A stretch of 64,000 bases of DNA, from positions 4,030,001 through 4,094,000 of the forward strand of contig NZ_CP134609.1 in assembly GCF_031844705.1 (NCBI RefSeq), read 5' to 3'. The notes under the pieces are model-generated. The model saw only the letters and a list, made by a program, of their open reading frames with translations, was not told where the DNA came from and ran no database searches. Both the position numbers and the translations under genes were made by a program. Each line of letters begins with the position of its first letter. The first letter of the stretch is position 1. Shown here one piece after another: positions 60,941 to 64,000 of the stretch. This DNA comes from Streptomyces sp. ITFR-16 (lineage in GTDB: Bacteria > Actinomycetota > Actinomycetes > Streptomycetales > Streptomycetaceae).

Positions 60941-60980
60941 CTTGAGTTCACTCAAGCAAATCAATACGTTGCTTGAGCAA
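60941..60980. promoter_or_regulatory. CTTGAG-type inverted repeats upstream of the vWA gene
   Basis: CTTGAGTTCACTCAAG (60941-60956) is a palindrome; CTCAAGCAA (60951-60959) is inverted as TTGCTTGAG (60969-60977), and TTGCTTGAGCAA (60969-60980) is itself a palindrome. Three CTTGAG/CTCAAG-type units stand within 40 bp, 32 bp before the vWA start. Confidence 0.55.
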
Positions 60981-61011
60981 AGGAGCCGGGGTTTCGGTCG
61001 AGGGGGCACGG

Positions 61012-62985
61012 GTGAGGGCAGGCATGCGCCGGCGCGGTGTGCGGGCGGGGATGTTGATCGGCGGGGCGCTCTGCGCCCTGGTGGCGGGGGTGCTGCCGGC
61101 CGTGGCGGAGCCGCCCGGGGGTGCGGCGGCACAAGAGGCCGTCCGGGGTGACGGACACAGCAGCCTGGTCATGGTGCTGGACTCCTCGGGCTCCATGGGG
61201 GACGACGACGGCACCGGGCGGACCCGGATGGAGAGCGCCCGTACGGCCGTCGGCACCGTGGTGGACGCGCTCCCCGACGGCCATCCGACCGGCCTGCGCG
61301 TGTACGGCGCCGACCGTCCCCGGGGATGCACGGACACCCGGCTCGTCCGTCCGGTGCGGCCGCTGGACCGGGCCGCGCTGAAGGAGGCCGTCGCGGGCGT
61401 GGAGCCCAAGGGGGACACCCCCATCGGGCTGTCGCTGCGAAAGGCGGCGCAGGACCTGCCGAAGCCCGAGGGCGGCGCCATCGGGACGCGCACGATCCTG
61501 CTGATCTCCGACGGCGAGGACAACTGCGGTACGCCGCCGCCCTGCGAGGTCGCCGAGCAGCTCGGCAAGGAGGGGGTCGGGCTGCGGATCGACACCGTCG
61601 GCTTCCAGGTGAAGGGCGCGGCCCGCGAACAGCTCGCATGCATCGCGAACGCGGGCAACGGACGTTACTACGACGCCCCCGACGCCGAGGCGCTCGCCCG
61701 CCAGCTCCAGCGCGCCGCCCAGCTGTCCGCCGACGGCTACCGGCTGCGGGGCGAGCGGGTGACGGGCGCGGCCACGTCCGACCGGGCGCCCGTGATCGCG
61801 CCCGGCCAGTACCTGGACACCATCGGCCCGGGTGAGAAGCGGTACTACGCGGCCGATCTGGACGACGCCTCCACGGTGGACTTCGCGGCGACGGCGGTCC
61901 CCCAACCCGGCGCCGCCGTCGACTCGTTCGACGCGCTGACCACCAGGATCGAGCGCGCCGACGACGGCTTCTGCGCCACGGACACCGAGCGCTTCTCGCA
62001 GCGGGAGGGCGCGGTCCCGCTGACGGCGGCGGTCGCCCGCATCCCTTCGCAGCAGGGCACCCGCACCTGCGACCGGGCGGACCGCTACCTGCTGGTGGTG
62101 GAGCGCGACAGCAAGAAGGGCTCCGATGCAGCCCGTTGGCCCCTGGAGCTCGTGTACGGGGCCGAGAAGCCGCTGGACGCGGGCGTGCGGCCCGCCGCCT
62201 CGCAGGTGGAGTACGGCGACGGCGGCAAGGACGCCGCGCTGCCGACGGGCGATCCGCGCGAGGTCCGGGGCGGCACCGGGTTCAACGACGCCCGGGAGAT
62301 CGGCCGGGGTGTCTGGCGCGACCGGATCCTGCCGTCCCAGACGCTCTGGTACAAGGTCCCGGCCGGCTGGGGCCAGCAGGTCTCCTACGGGGTGGAGTTC
62401 GCGAACGAACCCACGGTGGACCGCACCCACCGGACGTACTCCTACGGGGCGAGCCGGCTCTACACCCCGGCCCGCCATCCGCTCGGCGGGGGCGGCGAGT
62501 TCCACCCGCGCACGCTGTACGACGGCAGCCCTTCGGCGCTGAGGATGGGCGCCGTCCCGGTCTCCTGGACCAACCGCTACGAGAACCGGTCCGATGTCCA
62601 GCCGGTGCACGCCGGGGGCGCGTTCTACATTTCGGTCACGCTCGGCGCGCACGCCGCCGAGATCGCGGAGAATCCGCAGATCGGTGTGGTCCTGCGGGTC
62701 TCGGTGCTCGGTGAGGAACGCGCCGGTCCGCAGTACGGCGCGCCGGCGGCGGGAAAGCCGGGCGGGAGCGCGCACGGAGGCGCGGACGACAACGCGGACG
62801 ACAAGGCGGGCGACAAGGACGATTCGCTCGCGGCCGCAGACAGCGGTGGTGCGGGAGGGGCAGGATGGACCGTCATTGCCGCCGCCGGTGCCGGGGCCGC
62901 CGTCATGGCCGCGGTACTGGCCGTGTTCGTATATGTACGCGGCCGTCGCGGGGCGGCCGCACGGATGACGAGGGGAAGCGCGTGA
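61012..62985 (+). CDS. exported von Willebrand factor A domain protein, C-terminal anchor
   Basis: From the GTG at 61012, a 657-residue protein: signal segment (about 8-32), vWA domain (about 50-235) with MIDAS DSSGS at 57-61 and the DGED motif, then two beta-rich modules (about 264-395 and 420-541) and a C-terminal helix (about 618-643) with a short basic tail. The vWA should bind a metal-dependent ligand outside the cell. The two modules have copies in the neighbouring gene. An ATG at 61024 is an alternative start. The stop overlaps the next gene (TGATG), so they are coupled. Confidence 0.82.
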   Translation: MRAGMRRRGVRAGMLIGGALCALVAGVLPAVAEPPGGAAAQEAVRGDGHSSLVMVLDSSGSMGDDDGTGRTRMESARTAVGTVVDALPDGHPTGLRVYGADRPRGCTDTRLVRPVRPLDRAALKEAVAGVEPKGDTPIGLSLRKAAQDLPKPEGGAIGTRTILLISDGEDNCGTPPPCEVAEQLGKEGVGLRIDTVGFQVKGAAREQLACIANAGNGRYYDAPDAEALARQLQRAAQLSADGYRLRGERVTGAATSDRAPVIAPGQYLDTIGPGEKRYYAADLDDASTVDFAATAVPQPGAAVDSFDALTTRIERADDGFCATDTERFSQREGAVPLTAAVARIPSQQGTRTCDRADRYLLVVERDSKKGSDAARWPLELVYGAEKPLDAGVRPAASQVEYGDGGKDAALPTGDPREVRGGTGFNDAREIGRGVWRDRILPSQTLWYKVPAGWGQQVSYGVEFANEPTVDRTHRTYSYGASRLYTPARHPLGGGGEFHPRTLYDGSPSALRMGAVPVSWTNRYENRSDVQPVHAGGAFYISVTLGAHAAEIAENPQIGVVLRVSVLGEERAGPQYGAPAAGKPGGSAHGGADDNADDKAGDKDDSLAAADSGGAGGAGWTVIAAAGAGAAVMAAVLAVFVYVRGRRGAAARMTRGSA

Positions 62986-64000
62986 TGAGGCAGCGCAGCA
63001 GGGGCCGGGTGACGCTGGCCGCGGCGGCGGCGATGTTCGCGGTGGCGGCGCTGCCGGGGCAGGCGCTGGCGGCGGACGGCGCCGTCCCGTACACCTTCGA
63101 TCCGAAGGCCTCGGAGGTCAGCGGCGCGGAGCTCAACACCGATGCGCCGGAGCTGAGGGCGGGCTCGGTCCACAAGAGCTCGATCAAGGCCGGCGAGAAG
63201 CTCTACTACCGGCTGAACCTGGACGCGAAGACGAACGCGTACGTCTCGGCCGTCGTCGTGCCCGAGGACGGCGGCAAGGTGGCCTACGGGGACGGCGTCG
63301 AGGTCAGCATCCGGAGCAGTTCGGACCAGCAGTGCAGTTCGCGGGACGCCCGGTTCGGGTCGGCGGAGTACCCGCGGCCGATCGCCGCCTACGCCTCCCG
63401 GCTCATCAACGAGGACAACACCAGCTGCCAGGACGCCGGTACGTACTACTTCCTGGTCGAGCGCACGAGCAAGGAGACCTCCGGCAAGGGGGACTGGGAC
63501 CTGGAGCTGCGCTACCTGTCGGAGCCGCAGGTCGCCAAGGCCGGCTCGCTGCCGACCGGGGCGCCGGAGGACTGGCCATCGGCCTCCCCGGCCCCGCCCT
63601 CGCCGGCCGCGGACAACCGCAGGCACGGCGGCACGAGTTACTACGACGCCACGAGCCTGGAGACCGGTGAGTGGAGGGACGAGATCGCGCCCGGTCAGAC
63701 CCTCTTCTACCGGGTCCCGGTGGACTGGGGACAGCAGATCTTCGCCACCGCCCGCATGAGCAACACCACCGTTCCCGGTGCGGACACCTACGTCAGCAGC
63801 GCGCTGGCCATGGCGCTGGACAACCCGGCACAGGGCCACGTGGACAGCGTGTCCCCCCTGTCGTACTCGGGCAAGCCCGCCTCCGTCTCGCTGGATCCGC
63901 TGCCCCCGGTGGCGTACGAGAACAGGTTCGACTCCGACAGCAGTGTCAGCGCCATGCGCTTCGCGGGCTGGTACTACCTGTCGGTCACGCTGAACCCGGA
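62985..64000 (+). CDS. exported partner protein with the same two ectodomain modules (3' end cut)
   Basis: Open to the window edge. The ATG at 62985 (or GTG at 62982) opens a signal peptide (VTLAAAAAMFAVAALPGQALA, about 9-29). Two modules follow: one with GEKLYYRLNLDAKT, SCQDAGTYYFLVERTSKE and DWDLELRYLSEP; one with EWRDEIAPGQTLFYRVPVDWGQQI, AYENRFDSD and YYLSVTL. Both resemble matching parts of the vWA protein (about 264-541), without the vWA domain. Function unknown. Coupling to the vWA gene argues that the two act together. Confidence 0.75.
   Translation, partial: MRQRSRGRVTLAAAAAMFAVAALPGQALAADGAVPYTFDPKASEVSGAELNTDAPELRAGSVHKSSIKAGEKLYYRLNLDAKTNAYVSAVVVPEDGGKVAYGDGVEVSIRSSSDQQCSSRDARFGSAEYPRPIAAYASRLINEDNTSCQDAGTYYFLVERTSKETSGKGDWDLELRYLSEPQVAKAGSLPTGAPEDWPSASPAPPSPAADNRRHGGTSYYDATSLETGEWRDEIAPGQTLFYRVPVDWGQQIFATARMSNTTVPGADTYVSSALAMALDNPAQGHVDSVSPLSYSGKPASVSLDPLPPVAYENRFDSDSSVSAMRFAGWYYLSVTLNP

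Noticed and set aside
1..64000. mobile element, prophage or integrated island
   Set aside because: No transposase, integrase, attachment repeat or change in base composition was seen anywhere in the window; core gene order is intact.

Overview
This is an actinobacterial, almost certainly Streptomyces, chromosome window centred on the replication origin. It has very high GC, frequent GTG/TTG starts, the gene order rpmH-dnaA-oriC-dnaN-gnd-recF-dciA-gyrB-gyrA, a parAB locus with Streptomyces-type parS sites (GTTTCACGTGAAAC), SigM/SigR-type regulation and a FemX-type cell-wall enzyme. No insertion sequence, prophage, CRISPR array or rRNA operon was seen. One tRNA (Ile-GAT) is present.

Layout. 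1-11.5 kb is an accessory flank: GNAT acetyltransferases, a GlcG/HbpS-like protein with an MFS pump and a divergent MarR regulator, an AlkZ-like winged-helix protein, a serine hydrolase, an NmrA-like reductase, a SigE-family sigma factor with a membrane partner, and an ArsR-like regulator divergent from a second peptide deformylase. 11.6-17.4 kb carries dnaB, a MATE pump and the rpsF-ssb-rpsR-rplI operon. 17.5-26.4 kb is mainly cell envelope: FemX, an alanine-racemase-like protein, a GT87-type mannosyltransferase, a class A PBP, a PadR regulator and inositol-1-phosphate synthase. 26.5-39.6 kb holds an MFS protein, cca, a large DUF6049-type surface protein, murJ, a membrane pseudokinase, sigM with its anti-sigma factor, and trxB-trxA. 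39.7-46.4 kb on the minus strand holds a GNAT gene, parB-parA, rsmG, and the rpmH-rnpA-yidD-yidC-jag operon. 46.8-59.4 kb on the plus strand holds dnaA, oriC (about 19 DnaA-box-like 9-mers), dnaN, gnd, recF, dciA, gyrB, gyrA and a DUF3566 protein. The right end has tRNA-Ile, small membrane or secreted proteins, DLW-39, and a two-gene exported vWA/partner pair cut by the window edge.

How it works together. DnaA acts on oriC, and DnaB, SSB, DnaN, RecF, DciA and gyrase form the replication set. ParA/ParB act on eight perfect parS sites, all left of dnaA. Most parS copies sit inside perfect palindromes between genes that also look like transcription terminators, and two are read in frame in coding sequence. 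MurJ, the pseudokinase, PBP, FemX and the Alr-like protein form a cell-wall set.

Most notable observations: parS-terminator fusion; a DnaA-box cluster upstream of dnaB, 35 kb from oriC; an adjacent vWA protein and partner that share a two-part ectodomain, behind a CTTGAG-type inverted repeat; a split version of the mycobacterial MurJ-pseudokinase fusion; and several well-formed palindromic operators (PadR, ArsR/def, and two upstream of small orphan genes). All positions come from manual reading. Family names come from recognised motifs, not database searches.
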